The notes below the pieces were generated by a model. It did no database searches. It had not been told where the DNA came from and saw only the letters and a list, made by a program, of their open reading frames with translations. A DNA stretch of 51,502 nt from an uncultured Bacilli bacterium. Its GTDB lineage: Bacteria; Bacillota_I; Bacilli_A; RF39; UBA660. A program made the position numbers and the translations under genes. Within the stretch, counting starts at the first letter, position 1. Each line of letters starts with the position of its first letter. Shown piece after piece: positions 31,762-40,621 of this stretch. The stretch lies in contig CALVIP010000006.1 of NCBI GenBank assembly GCA_944331715.1, positions 1-51,502 on the forward strand. The letters run 5' to 3'.

Positions 31762-32433
31762 TTGCAAAAAGTAAAGATTCTAATCGTAGATGATGAGAAG
31801 AATATTAGAGAAGTTATTAAAGAATACTCTATTTTAGAAGGTTATGAAATTATGGAAGCAGATTCTGGTGTTAAAGCTTTAGAACTATTAAATAGTGAAA
31901 AGTTTGATTTAATGATTTTAGATATTATGATGCCTATTATGGATGGATTTACTCTTCTTAATAGTATTCCTAAAGAAAAAAGAATACCTACTATAATATT
32001 ATCGGCAAGAGATGATGAAATCGATAAATTAGAAGGCTTTGATAGAGGTATTGATGATTATTTATGTAAACCTTTCTCTCCTCGTGAATTAATGGCTAGA
32101 GTAAAAGCTATATTAAAGAGGACTAAAGGAGATGTTGATAGTTATTCTTATGATAATTTAGTTGTTAATTTCTTAGAGCATACTTTAAAAATAGATGATA
32201 AAGAGATTAATGTTACTCCTAAAGAGTTTCTTATATTAAAGTACTTTATTCATAATAAAAGAATAGCTATTTCAAGAGAACAGCTTTTAAATAAAATATG
32301 GGGTTATGACTTTTATGGAGATGATAGAACTGTTGATACTCATATAAAGATGCTTAGAAATAATTTAGGTAGATATAGAGATTTAATTGTTACAGTTAGA
32401 GGTATAGGATATAAATTTGATGATGAAAAATAA
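31762..32433 (+). CDS. OmpR/PhoB-family response regulator
   Basis: A protein of about 223 aa. Receiver domain with Asp10/11, phospho-acceptor Asp54 (LMILDIMMP), switch Ser81 and Lys103. C-terminal winged helix with EINVTPKEFLILKYF and TVRGIGYKF. The start is probably TTG at 31762, five bases after AGAGGTGG; the GTG at 31753 falls inside that site. It overlaps the kinase gene by 14 bp. An extended -10 (TGTTATAAT) near 31731-31736 likely drives the pair. Confidence 0.92.
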   Translation: MQKVKILIVDDEKNIREVIKEYSILEGYEIMEADSGVKALELLNSEKFDLMILDIMMPIMDGFTLLNSIPKEKRIPTIILSARDDEIDKLEGFDRGIDDYLCKPFSPRELMARVKAILKRTKGDVDSYSYDNLVVNFLEHTLKIDDKEINVTPKEFLILKYFIHNKRIAISREQLLNKIWGYDFYGDDRTVDTHIKMLRNNLGRYRDLIVTVRGIGYKFDDEK

Positions 32434-33799
32434 ACTTGCTACTAAAATATTTATGTACTTGGCTATATTTTCTCTATTTATTTTAATATTTCTTTTCTTT
32501 TTCCAAGTTATATTTATAGATACTTTCTATGAATGGACTAAGACTAGAACTATTAAAAATCTATCTAAAGATATTTTAGTTACTGAAAACGATACTTCTT
32601 TATATGATAAACTTGATAAAGTATCTTATAAAGAGAATGTTTGTATTGAACTAACTAATAGTAATGGAGATAATCTATATTCTAGTTATGGGAATAATTG
32701 TAGACTTAGAAGTAGAACTATTAAAAGAAACTTTATCAATAGTAATAAAGAATCTAAAACATATAATTTAGTTAATAATTTTACTAAAGAAAAAAGTATA
32801 ATGAGTGCTACTAAATTAAGTAATAATCTCTATATATTTATATCTACTTCTCTTATACCACTAGATTCCACTATAAATATTATTGAACAACAGCTAATTG
32901 TTGTTAGTATTGTTGTCTTACTTCTTAGTATAGTAGTTGCTTATTTCATCTCTAAAAGATTATCTCTTCCAATAACAAAAATATCTAAAGCTGCTAAATT
33001 AATCTCTAAAGGTAAACTTAAAACGAAATTTGAAACAACAAGTGATATTAAAGAACTTGTAGATTTAACTAATGCTTTAAATGATATGAAAGATGAACTT
33101 TCTAAGACTGAAGAATTACAAAAAGATTTAATGGCTAATGTCTCTCATGATTTAAAGACACCTCTTACAATGATTAAAGCTTATGCTGAGTTAATTTTAG
33201 ATATTAATATTAATGATAAAGAAAAGTGTAAAAATAATTTAAATACTATTATTGAAGAAGTTAATCGTCTTAATACTTTAGTTAATGATATACTTGCTTT
33301 AACTAAAGTAGAGAACGATTTAGATAAACTTGATATTAGTAGTTTTGATTTAATTAAACTAATAGAAAAAATTGTAAAACAGCATAATATTTATGTTATT
33401 AAAGATGGGTTTAGTATAGAGTTTATTCATAATAACATAAAAGAATTAGTGATAGATGCAGATAAAAAGAAGATAGAACAAGTAATATATAATCTACTTA
33501 ATAATGCTTTAAACTATACTGGTGAAGATAAGAAAGTTATTATTAAAGTAGTTGAAGATGATAAAGACTATACTATTATGGTAATAGATAGTGGTAAAGG
33601 TATTGATAAGAAAGAGCTAGACCATATCTTTGATAGATATTATCGTAGTAAGAAAAATCATAAAAGATATGTTTATGGTACTGGTTTAGGTCTATCTATT
33701 GTTAAAAATATTCTTTTATTACATAATTATGAGTATGGGGTTACTTCTAAGAAAAATAAAGGCACAACATTTTATTTCAAAATAAAAAAAGATTCTTAG
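32420..33799 (+). CDS. Sensor histidine kinase
   Basis: A protein of about 459 aa. Two membrane spans (about 12-34 and 159-178) flank an extracellular sensor of 120 residues with two cysteines. HAMP linker, then H-box NVSHDLKTP (His243), N-box YNLLNNALNYT, G1 VIDSGKGID and G2 YGTGLGLSIVKN. It autophosphorylates and passes phosphate to the regulator just upstream. The layout fits a cell-envelope-sensing pair; the regulon is unknown. Confidence 0.93.
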   Translation: MMKNKLATKIFMYLAIFSLFILIFLFFFQVIFIDTFYEWTKTRTIKNLSKDILVTENDTSLYDKLDKVSYKENVCIELTNSNGDNLYSSYGNNCRLRSRTIKRNFINSNKESKTYNLVNNFTKEKSIMSATKLSNNLYIFISTSLIPLDSTINIIEQQLIVVSIVVLLLSIVVAYFISKRLSLPITKISKAAKLISKGKLKTKFETTSDIKELVDLTNALNDMKDELSKTEELQKDLMANVSHDLKTPLTMIKAYAELILDININDKEKCKNNLNTIIEEVNRLNTLVNDILALTKVENDLDKLDISSFDLIKLIEKIVKQHNIYVIKDGFSIEFIHNNIKELVIDADKKKIEQVIYNLLNNALNYTGEDKKVIIKVVEDDKDYTIMVIDSGKGIDKKELDHIFDRYYRSKKNHKRYVYGTGLGLSIVKNILLLHNYEYGVTSKKNKGTTFYFKIKKDS

Positions 33800-34335
33800 T
33801 CTTTCTTTTTTAGTATTCTAATATATTTATCTCCATATTTTTTAGTCTTAACTTCTTCATAATAATCACTAAAGTCTAACTTATCTAAATCATCACTTTC
33901 TAAGACTACTATTCCCTTTAATAGATTTAACTCACTTATTTTCTTTAAAGATTTACTTAAATAATCAGTCTTATATGGAGGATCTAAGAAAATAATATCA
34001 AACTTTTTAGGATAAAGTTTATCTAATGCTTTTAAATAGTCCATATTTAGTACTGTTGCATTAATATTAGAATCTAGCATATTTAAATTACTTTTAATAG
34101 TTTTACAAGCCATATATTCTTTATCTACAAAGATTACTTCACGGGACCCCATACTTAAAGCTTCTATTCCAAGATTACCACTTCCTGCGAAAAGGTCTAG
34201 ACAAACACTATTATCAAGTTTTTCATTAATAGTTGCAAATAAAGATTCTTTAACTCTATCCATAGTAGGTCTTGTTCCTTTTAAAGTATACCCTTTTAAA
34301 ACTCTACCTTTATACTTACCACTAATTATTCTCAT
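33796..34335 (-). CDS. rsmD: 16S rRNA (guanine966-N2)-methyltransferase RsmD
   Basis: A protein of about 179 aa. RIISGKYKGRVLKGY at the N-terminus, CLDLFAGSGNLGIEALS for SAM binding, and the catalytic FDIIFLDPPY. It is the equivalent of Bacillus YlbH and lies beside ylbF as in that genus. Its stop overlaps the kinase stop by convergence. Start chosen at ATG 34335 (Met before RIISG) instead of GTG 34344. Confidence 0.92.
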   Translation of the reverse strand: MRIISGKYKGRVLKGYTLKGTRPTMDRVKESLFATINEKLDNSVCLDLFAGSGNLGIEALSMGSREVIFVDKEYMACKTIKSNLNMLDSNINATVLNMDYLKALDKLYPKKFDIIFLDPPYKTDYLSKSLKKISELNLLKGIVVLESDDLDKLDFSDYYEEVKTKKYGDKYIRILKKKD

Positions 34336-34600
34336 ATATATCACTACTTTCTTTAAATATCTTATTTAATTTCATTATTAAGAGATTAGTCTCATTCTCT
34401 AATCTTTTATATCTCATAAATTTCTCATTATTATAGATTTCTTTTTTTATAGTTTCATCCCTTGTTTCTTTATATTTATTAATTAACTTAATCAATTCTT
34501 TATCATTATGTATATCATTTAAAGATTCTTTTATATTAAAACTTAACTTAGAGTTCTTTATATCAGAAAGTAGTTCTTGATAAATAATATTATAATTCAT
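34322..34600 (-). CDS. ylbF: YlbF/YmcA-family protein
   Basis: 92 aa, entirely helical, matching the YlbF/YmcA small-protein family. In Bacillus these proteins form a complex with YaaT that adjusts RNase Y-dependent mRNA processing. The recognition is moderate by sequence but strongly supported by the neighbouring rsmD (ylbH), ylbE and ylbD. It overlaps rsmD by 14 bp. Confidence 0.7.
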   Translation of the reverse strand: MNYNIIYQELLSDIKNSKLSFNIKESLNDIHNDKELIKLINKYKETRDETIKKEIYNNEKFMRYKRLENETNLLIMKLNKIFKESSDIYENN

Positions 34601-34639
34601 CTTCTTCCCTCTTTTCCTTATTAATATATCACATTTTAC

Positions 34640-34668
34640 TTGGCATTTGCTACAATAAAATATATAAT
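34640..34668 (+). promoter_or_regulatory. Promoter of the unknown 34692 gene
   Basis: TTGGCA (34640-34645), 17 bp, TATAAT (34663-34668), close to consensus and ending 23 bp from the ATG. Confidence 0.7.
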
Positions 34669-34691
34669 AAAAGTACTTGGGGGAATTATGT

Positions 34692-35645
34692 ATGAATGGT
34701 TTAGGAGATAAAAATAATCATAACATATTGATAAATAAAAGTTCATATACTAGAGGTTTTACTAAAGATGAACTTAATTTATTAAATGACTTATTGACAT
34801 TCAATTATAAATATGAAGAAGCTTTTTTTAATAATAAAATAGATGAAGATATTTTAGAGATGATTGATAGTATTATAGAAGAGAAATTAAAAAGTATTAG
34901 TCCAGATTTAGCTTTTAGATTTCTTAGGAGAATTTGGACATTATATAGTGAAGGAAAAACTACTCTTGATGCAAAGATAATAAATGGTGTTGACTTTGAT
35001 TTGACAGTTAATAGATTATCTATCTTACTTCTTGATAGAGCGACTGATGATGGAAAAGCCTTTTTTAATAATTATAAAACTAGAAATGGTGGATTAAGAG
35101 ATTACTTAAATTTTAATTTTTATAATAGAATTTATAATATAGGTAGTAAAGCTAATAAAATGTTAATACTTGACCATGTAGAAATATTTCTAGCTTTATT
35201 AAATGAATCTACAGAAATAGAACAAGATTTAATAGACGAGATAACTAGTATATATTTATTCTTATATAAAGATATTTATCATGAAATTTTAAAAAACAAT
35301 TTAGTTAAAAATAGTGCTGTTATTTTATCGCAAAGATTTAATGGTTATGAAAGACGTATAATGAATTGTCATACTGATATTAGAGAAGAAAATTTTTCTA
35401 TTCAATTTGCTTTTGAAGCTATGTCTATGTTAAGTTACAAAGATAAAGATTTAACAGAAGAAGATATAGAGTATTTAAAAATAGGCAAAATATATTTAGA
35501 TAGTCTTCTTGTGCTATTGAAAGATTTTGAAAAAGATAAAGTATTAAGTTATTATCAAGAAAATGAAAAAACTATAGATACAAGAGAATGTACTAAAGCT
35601 CTATCTTATGTAAAGAAAAGTATTAATGAAAAAAAGAGCAATTAA
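34692..35645 (+). CDS. Hypothetical protein inserted in the ylb cluster
   Basis: A protein of about 317 aa, soluble, nearly all helical, no recognisable motif. The start ATG at 34692 follows GGGGGA. It is plus-stranded between minus-strand ylbF and ylbE, so it interrupts a cluster that is otherwise conserved. The strong promoter implies good expression. Confidence 0.55.
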   Translation: MNGLGDKNNHNILINKSSYTRGFTKDELNLLNDLLTFNYKYEEAFFNNKIDEDILEMIDSIIEEKLKSISPDLAFRFLRRIWTLYSEGKTTLDAKIINGVDFDLTVNRLSILLLDRATDDGKAFFNNYKTRNGGLRDYLNFNFYNRIYNIGSKANKMLILDHVEIFLALLNESTEIEQDLIDEITSIYLFLYKDIYHEILKNNLVKNSAVILSQRFNGYERRIMNCHTDIREENFSIQFAFEAMSMLSYKDKDLTEEDIEYLKIGKIYLDSLLVLLKDFEKDKVLSYYQENEKTIDTRECTKALSYVKKSINEKKSN

Positions 35646-35661
35646 AAAGAAATAGTTAAAA

Positions 35662-35883
35662 CTATCTCATGACTTCTAGAAAAGATTTTATTAAATTTAA
35701 ACTATTAGAAATATTTTCTATTTTATCGCTTGGTCTTAAGCGATATTTTTCTTTCATTTCTTCTTCTAGTCTTCTTAGGAATATTGGACTTCTATTAAGA
35801 TATTTATACCAATATGAATTTTCTCTTAAATATCTATATAGATTAGGATCACTTTTAATCTTTAATCTTGTTTCTACTTGCAT
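35662..35883 (-). CDS. ylbE: YlbE-like protein
   Basis: 73 aa with the YlbE block NSYWYKYLNRSP followed by a KIENISNSL helix. The function is unknown. The ATG overlaps the ylbD stop as TAATG, as expected for a ylbD-ylbE pair. Confidence 0.75.
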   Translation of the reverse strand: MQVETRLKIKSDPNLYRYLRENSYWYKYLNRSPIFLRRLEEEMKEKYRLRPSDKIENISNSLNLIKSFLEVMR

Positions 35884-36236
35884 TAGTCCTCATAATATTT
35901 ATTAATAGGTCGCTCTTCATAATCAGGTATATATTCATCGTTATTTTTAGGGACTATTTCACTAATAAGACTAACTGCTTTCTGTAATCCATTTACACTT
36001 CTTTGAACAGTATCTAAGTCAATATTTCTAAATAAATTAGTTATCTCTTTAAATGAGGAAGAAGCTGTTTCTTTTACCTCATTTTTTTGTGTTAAAACTT
36101 CATCAAAGACACTACTATCTTCTCCATACATATCATAGGCTTCATATAATTTTTGAAAAGTGGTCTTATTATTAAAGACAGCCTGGGCAAGCTCTGGTCT
36201 TTTTTTAATAAACTCTTTAAAACTTTCTTTAGACAT
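35883..36236 (-). CDS. ylbD: YlbD-like protein
   Basis: A protein of about 117 aa. SFKEFIKKRPELAQ then WQELYE-like FQKLYEAYDMYGED, and a C-terminal LDTVQRSVNGLQKAVSLISEIV helix match YlbD, annotated as coat-like in Bacillus. No sporulation genes are seen here, so that role is doubtful. AGGTG precedes ATG 36236. Confidence 0.7.
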   Translation of the reverse strand: MSKESFKEFIKKRPELAQAVFNNKTTFQKLYEAYDMYGEDSSVFDEVLTQKNEVKETASSSFKEITNLFRNIDLDTVQRSVNGLQKAVSLISEIVPKNNDEYIPDYEERPINKYYED

Positions 36237-36283
36237 AAACATCACCTATTAAATAATATGTAGAAAAAAAGAAAAAAGACGAC

Positions 36284-38779
36284 TTATTTCAAAAAGTCAT
36301 CTATAGTCATTAATCTTTTATCTATATCTTCAAGAGATACTTGGTCTTTCTTAGGAGTAGTATCTTCTTTAATAGTTTCTAATGTTTTATAAAGGAAAGC
36401 ATTAGTTAGTCCTTTTTTATTAATGGTACTACCTGTAGAATATCTATCAGTAATAGGTAGTTCTGTTGGTTTAATTAAGGTAATTTCACCATTTTTAATA
36501 CCTATATGGTCTTTATTAGTAGGTATTAATGCTTTAATAACGTGGTATGGATTAGTTTTAACATCTCTTATAGTCATTAATCCCCTTCTTGCTCTACTAC
36601 TCTTTTCAAAATCTTTTAACTTAACTCTTTTACCTGTACCTTTATCAGTAAGTATTGCAAGATAATCACTAACTTCTTCATTAAAGTTTATAGTACTAAC
36701 AATAGTATCATCTTTTAAGTTAATCGCTTTAACTCCACTAGCTTTTATACCAACAATAGGTACTTCATCTTTAGAAAACCAAAGTCCATAACCTAAAGAT
36801 GTTGCGATAAAGATATCAGGATTAGTATCTAGCATTACATCAACAACAGTATCGTCATCTTTTAGTTTAATACAACTACTAGGTTTAGAGGTTCTAGTTA
36901 TCTTAAAGTCAGATAGACTTGTTCTTTTAATCATACCATTTGCTGTAGATACAATTACATTAACATCTTTCTTAAAGTCTTTAACAAGTAAACTAGATAC
37001 TACTTCTTCTCCTTCTCCTAAAGGTACTAAATTACTGACATGTTTACCAAGTTCTTTCCATTTTAAATCATAGATAGTATGAACTGGTATAGATAAGAAG
37101 TTACCTTGATTAGTGAAGACTAGTAGTGTATCTAAAGTAGAAGCTTCATATAGTCCTATTAAGTAATCATTTTCTTTTAAAGTAGTTTCTTCATCTTTAC
37201 TTGCACTATAACTCTTTAGACTAGTTCTTTTAATATAACCATCTTTACTTAATGTAACAATAACATCTTCTTTAGGTATCATTACAGTTGTATCTATTTT
37301 TATTTCTGTTATCTCATCTTTTATTTCTGTAAGTCTAGGTAGGGCATATTCATTTCTTACTTTACGTAGTTCATCTTTCATAACTTTCTTTAACACTTCT
37401 TCATTACCAAGGATTGCTGTCAAACCTTCTATTATTTTCTTTAAGGTAGTGCTTCTCTCTTCAAGTTCTACAACATCAGTATTAGTTAGGCGATATAGTT
37501 GTAATGTTACGATTGCTTCTGCTTGAGCCATACTAAAGTCAAACTCTTTAACTAAGTTCTCTTTAGCATTAGCTTTATTTTTAGATGCTCTAATAACACG
37601 AATAACTTCATCTAGTATTGATAAACATTTAATAAGTCCTTCAACGATATGTAATTCGCTTCTAGCATGATCTAAATCGAACTGACTACGACGAGTAATC
37701 ACTTCTTTTTGATGGTCGATAAAAGCATCAAGGGCCTGTTTTAGTCCTAAAAGACGTGGTCTTTTCTTAACAATGGCAATCATATTAAAGTTATAACTAA
37801 TTTGTAAATCAGTATTTTTTAATAAGTAATTTACAATTAATTCTTTATTAGCTGTTTTCTTTAAATCAACAACAATTCTAACATCTTCAGCTGACTCATC
37901 TCTAACTTCAACAATACCATCTATTTTTTTATCAAGACGAATATCATCTATTTTCTTAACAAGTAGGGATTTATTAACTTCAAAAGGTATCTCTGTTATA
38001 ACTAAAGAGTTTCCTTCAAAACTATATTTACTCCTAATAATAACTCTACCCTTACCTGTTTCATAGGCATCTCTTATTCCTTTAATACCTTCAACAATAC
38101 CACCAGTTGGAAAGTCTGGTCCTTTAACATATTTCATTAAAGTATCTAAACCACAATTAGGATTATCAATTCTATGAATGGTAGCATCTATTACTTCTCC
38201 TAAGTTATGAGGAGGAATATTAGTAGCATATCCTGCAGAGATACCCATGGCACCGTATACTAGTAAAGCAGGAAATCTTGCAGGTAGTACAGTAGGTTCA
38301 AGTGTTGTATCGTCAAAGTTAGGAGCCATTTCTACAGTATCTTTATTAATATCACGTAACATTTCATTACTAATCTTAGAAAGTCTTGCTTCTGTATAAC
38401 GGTAAGCGGCAGGAGAATCACCATCGATAGACCCATTATTACCATGCATATCAATATAAGGAAGTCTAGTTTTCCAAGATTGACTCATACGAACCATGGC
38501 ATCATAAATAGATGTATCACCATGAGGATGGTAATTACCTATAACGTCTCCAACAGTCTTTGCACTTTTACGATATCCTTTATCATAAGTATTTTTCTCT
38601 TTATACATAGAATAAAGTATTCTTCTTTGTACTGGTTTTAATCCATCTCTTGCATCAGGGATAGCACGTTCTTGAATAATATATTTAGAATAACTTCCAA
38701 AACGCTCACCCATTATATCTTCTAGAGTATAATCCCAAATACGTTCTAATACTTCTTTAGTTTCAGATTTTTTAGCCAT
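36284..38779 (-). CDS. parC: DNA topoisomerase IV subunit A
   Basis: 831 aa. The catalytic Arg127-Tyr128 in AAYRYTEA cuts DNA for decatenation. The quinolone-site region HPHGDTSIYDA has Thr89 and Asp93 at the positions of Ser80/Glu84 in Staphylococcus ParC. The C-terminal beta-propeller is full length. GGAAGTG precedes the ATG. It is 12 bp from the upstream repeat-protein gene and in the same operon as parE. Confidence 0.95.
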   Translation of the reverse strand: MAKKSETKEVLERIWDYTLEDIMGERFGSYSKYIIQERAIPDARDGLKPVQRRILYSMYKEKNTYDKGYRKSAKTVGDVIGNYHPHGDTSIYDAMVRMSQSWKTRLPYIDMHGNNGSIDGDSPAAYRYTEARLSKISNEMLRDINKDTVEMAPNFDDTTLEPTVLPARFPALLVYGAMGISAGYATNIPPHNLGEVIDATIHRIDNPNCGLDTLMKYVKGPDFPTGGIVEGIKGIRDAYETGKGRVIIRSKYSFEGNSLVITEIPFEVNKSLLVKKIDDIRLDKKIDGIVEVRDESAEDVRIVVDLKKTANKELIVNYLLKNTDLQISYNFNMIAIVKKRPRLLGLKQALDAFIDHQKEVITRRSQFDLDHARSELHIVEGLIKCLSILDEVIRVIRASKNKANAKENLVKEFDFSMAQAEAIVTLQLYRLTNTDVVELEERSTTLKKIIEGLTAILGNEEVLKKVMKDELRKVRNEYALPRLTEIKDEITEIKIDTTVMIPKEDVIVTLSKDGYIKRTSLKSYSASKDEETTLKENDYLIGLYEASTLDTLLVFTNQGNFLSIPVHTIYDLKWKELGKHVSNLVPLGEGEEVVSSLLVKDFKKDVNVIVSTANGMIKRTSLSDFKITRTSKPSSCIKLKDDDTVVDVMLDTNPDIFIATSLGYGLWFSKDEVPIVGIKASGVKAINLKDDTIVSTINFNEEVSDYLAILTDKGTGKRVKLKDFEKSSRARRGLMTIRDVKTNPYHVIKALIPTNKDHIGIKNGEITLIKPTELPITDRYSTGSTINKKGLTNAFLYKTLETIKEDTTPKKDQVSLEDIDKRLMTIDDFLK

Positions 38780-38791
38780 TTTATCACTTCC

Positions 38792-40609
38792 TTATATTGT
38801 TTTACTTCCTCTACTATTAATTTCTTCTTTAAACTTTGTTGCATCCTCACCATTTACTGTTTCTAAACTATCAAAGCCTTCGGCACTAGTTAATTCATAA
38901 AACCAAGCATCTCTACCTATACTTTGTAAATTTTCTAAGCCCTCTGCACTGCTTAAGTTAATAAAACTAGCATAACCACCTATACTTTGTAATTTCTTTA
39001 AGCCCTCTGCATTAGTCAACTTATCAAAAAAAACATCTCCACCTATACTTTGTAAATTTTCTAAACCTCTGGCATTGCTTAATCTATTAAAATAAGCATC
39101 TCTACCTATACTTTGTAAATTTTCTAAACCTCCGGCATTGCTTAATCTATTAAAATGAGCATATCTACCTATAGTTTGCAAATTTTCTAAGCCCTCTGCA
39201 TTAGTTAAATTATCAAAACGAGCATCTCCACCTATATTTTGTAATTTTTCCAAACCTCTAGCACTGATTAAGTTATTAAAATAAGCATCTCCTATTATAT
39301 ATTGTAAATTTCTAAAATTATCTGTTAAATTTGCACCAGTAAATTTTAAATCGCCATAAAAATGTATAATATCATTACTTTCAAAATCAGAAAGTTTTGT
39401 TCCAATATTTTCTTCTTTACAGCCAAACACAAAGGCCAAATCTTTCTTATTATTTCTTTTATCTCTTATTTCTTTAATTCTAGGGTCTTTCCAGTAACCA
39501 AATCCTTCTATTTTTGAATCTATCTCATACAAAAATCTTAAGTCTTCTTTATTTAATTCTATATTTTTATTAACTTTATTATCTATTTCTGTTAATAGTT
39601 TCATATCATTAACTTTCTTTAAGTACTTATCTTTATCTGGAAATTCATTTAGTTTTTCTTCGGCAATAGTAGTCATACATCCTTCTAAATTCTGTCGTTC
39701 ACCAACGCCTCTTACTTCTCCTATATTACTTTTACCATCCATTCTAATGGCAATTCTAGGTTCCTTATATTCTCCCTCATTATCTTTTGTATAATATACA
39801 TAAAAATCTCCATTAGAAAGTTGTGTTTTAGCTGTCTCTTCTCCAGCAGTACACCATCCTGTATTCTTTCCTTGAAGTGACTCCCATAATGGCTTATAAT
39901 CACTTCCTTGGTCATATTTTACCCATAGACCATCTGTATCATTGCCTCTATTTACATAGCCTGTATCAGTTAAATAATATTCATATAATTTCTTAAAACT
40001 TTCCCCATTTTCTAAAGCTTTACTTGCTTCTTCACTTATCTCTTCATTAGTTCCTATTCCTTTAACCAAAGTATCATATACTCTTGCTAGTACTTCTCTA
40101 TTTAATTCTACATAAGGTTCTGTTGTTGTTTTACTTCTTCTTCCAAACTCTCCTTTTTCTTTATCAATCTTATTTAGTTTTAGCATTCCTCTAAAAGCAT
40201 AATGTTTAAACCACATTGGATACATTGCATCATCACTTGTTAAATAGTCTATCCACATATCAAGAGACTTTTCTTGTTCTTTCTGTACATTTGAAAGCAT
40301 TTCTTCTTTCATTTCGTCTGTTACAGTAACATCCCCATAACCTCTTTCTCTTGCAATTTTTTTCTGTAAATTAATATAACTTTCTGGTAATTCTTTTATT
40401 ACATATTTATCATAATAAAACTTCTTTAATACTTCCATTTTATGAGGATTATCTTTTGCTATATCATGAGTTCTTTCTAGTCTTTCTAAGTATTTTCCTA
40501 TCTTTTCAGTAGGACTATCACTTTTCTCTGCCGTATGCATGATAGCTTCTTCCATATGCATATTATTATATAAACTATTCAAAAACTCTTCTCCATTTTT
40601 ATATTTCAT
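38792..40609 (-). CDS. Repeat protein with a GWCTAG domain, lodged between parE and parC
   Basis: A protein of about 605 aa. The N-terminal half is helical. A central domain has the striking motif NTGWCTAGEETAKTQL, then GDFYVYYTKD and RIAIRM (~250-290), which I cannot assign; I recall related sequences in uncultured bacteria. The C-terminal third holds seven 21-residue repeats of the form LQSIGxDAxFxxLxxAEGLEN, resembling leucine-rich or parallel-beta solenoids. Start at ATG 40609 after AGGAG. It begins 13 bp after parE and ends 12 bp before parC, so it is within that operon. Confidence 0.65.
   Translation of the reverse strand: MKYKNGEEFLNSLYNNMHMEEAIMHTAEKSDSPTEKIGKYLERLERTHDIAKDNPHKMEVLKKFYYDKYVIKELPESYINLQKKIARERGYGDVTVTDEMKEEMLSNVQKEQEKSLDMWIDYLTSDDAMYPMWFKHYAFRGMLKLNKIDKEKGEFGRRSKTTTEPYVELNREVLARVYDTLVKGIGTNEEISEEASKALENGESFKKLYEYYLTDTGYVNRGNDTDGLWVKYDQGSDYKPLWESLQGKNTGWCTAGEETAKTQLSNGDFYVYYTKDNEGEYKEPRIAIRMDGKSNIGEVRGVGERQNLEGCMTTIAEEKLNEFPDKDKYLKKVNDMKLLTEIDNKVNKNIELNKEDLRFLYEIDSKIEGFGYWKDPRIKEIRDKRNNKKDLAFVFGCKEENIGTKLSDFESNDIIHFYGDLKFTGANLTDNFRNLQYIIGDAYFNNLISARGLEKLQNIGGDARFDNLTNAEGLENLQTIGRYAHFNRLSNAGGLENLQSIGRDAYFNRLSNARGLENLQSIGGDVFFDKLTNAEGLKKLQSIGGYASFINLSSAEGLENLQSIGRDAWFYELTSAEGFDSLETVNGEDATKFKEEINSRGSKTI
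38867..39307 (-). repeat. Seven tandem 63-bp coding repeats
   Basis: Seven head-to-tail 63-bp units encode the 21-residue repeats of the protein above. Units differ mainly at the variable x positions, and short stretches (for example ctatactttgtaaattttct) are identical between several units. Recent expansion or contraction is therefore likely. Confidence 0.85.
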
Positions 40610-40621
40610 AAGCAATTTCTC

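Noticed and set aside
31477-31767. Longer 96-residue reading of the small membrane protein
   Set aside because: It would overlap the divergent response-regulator start; a good ribosome site supports the shorter form from 31713.
38444-38641. Plus-strand frame inside parC
   Set aside because: Shadow of the conserved ParC N-terminal coding sequence; no ribosome site.
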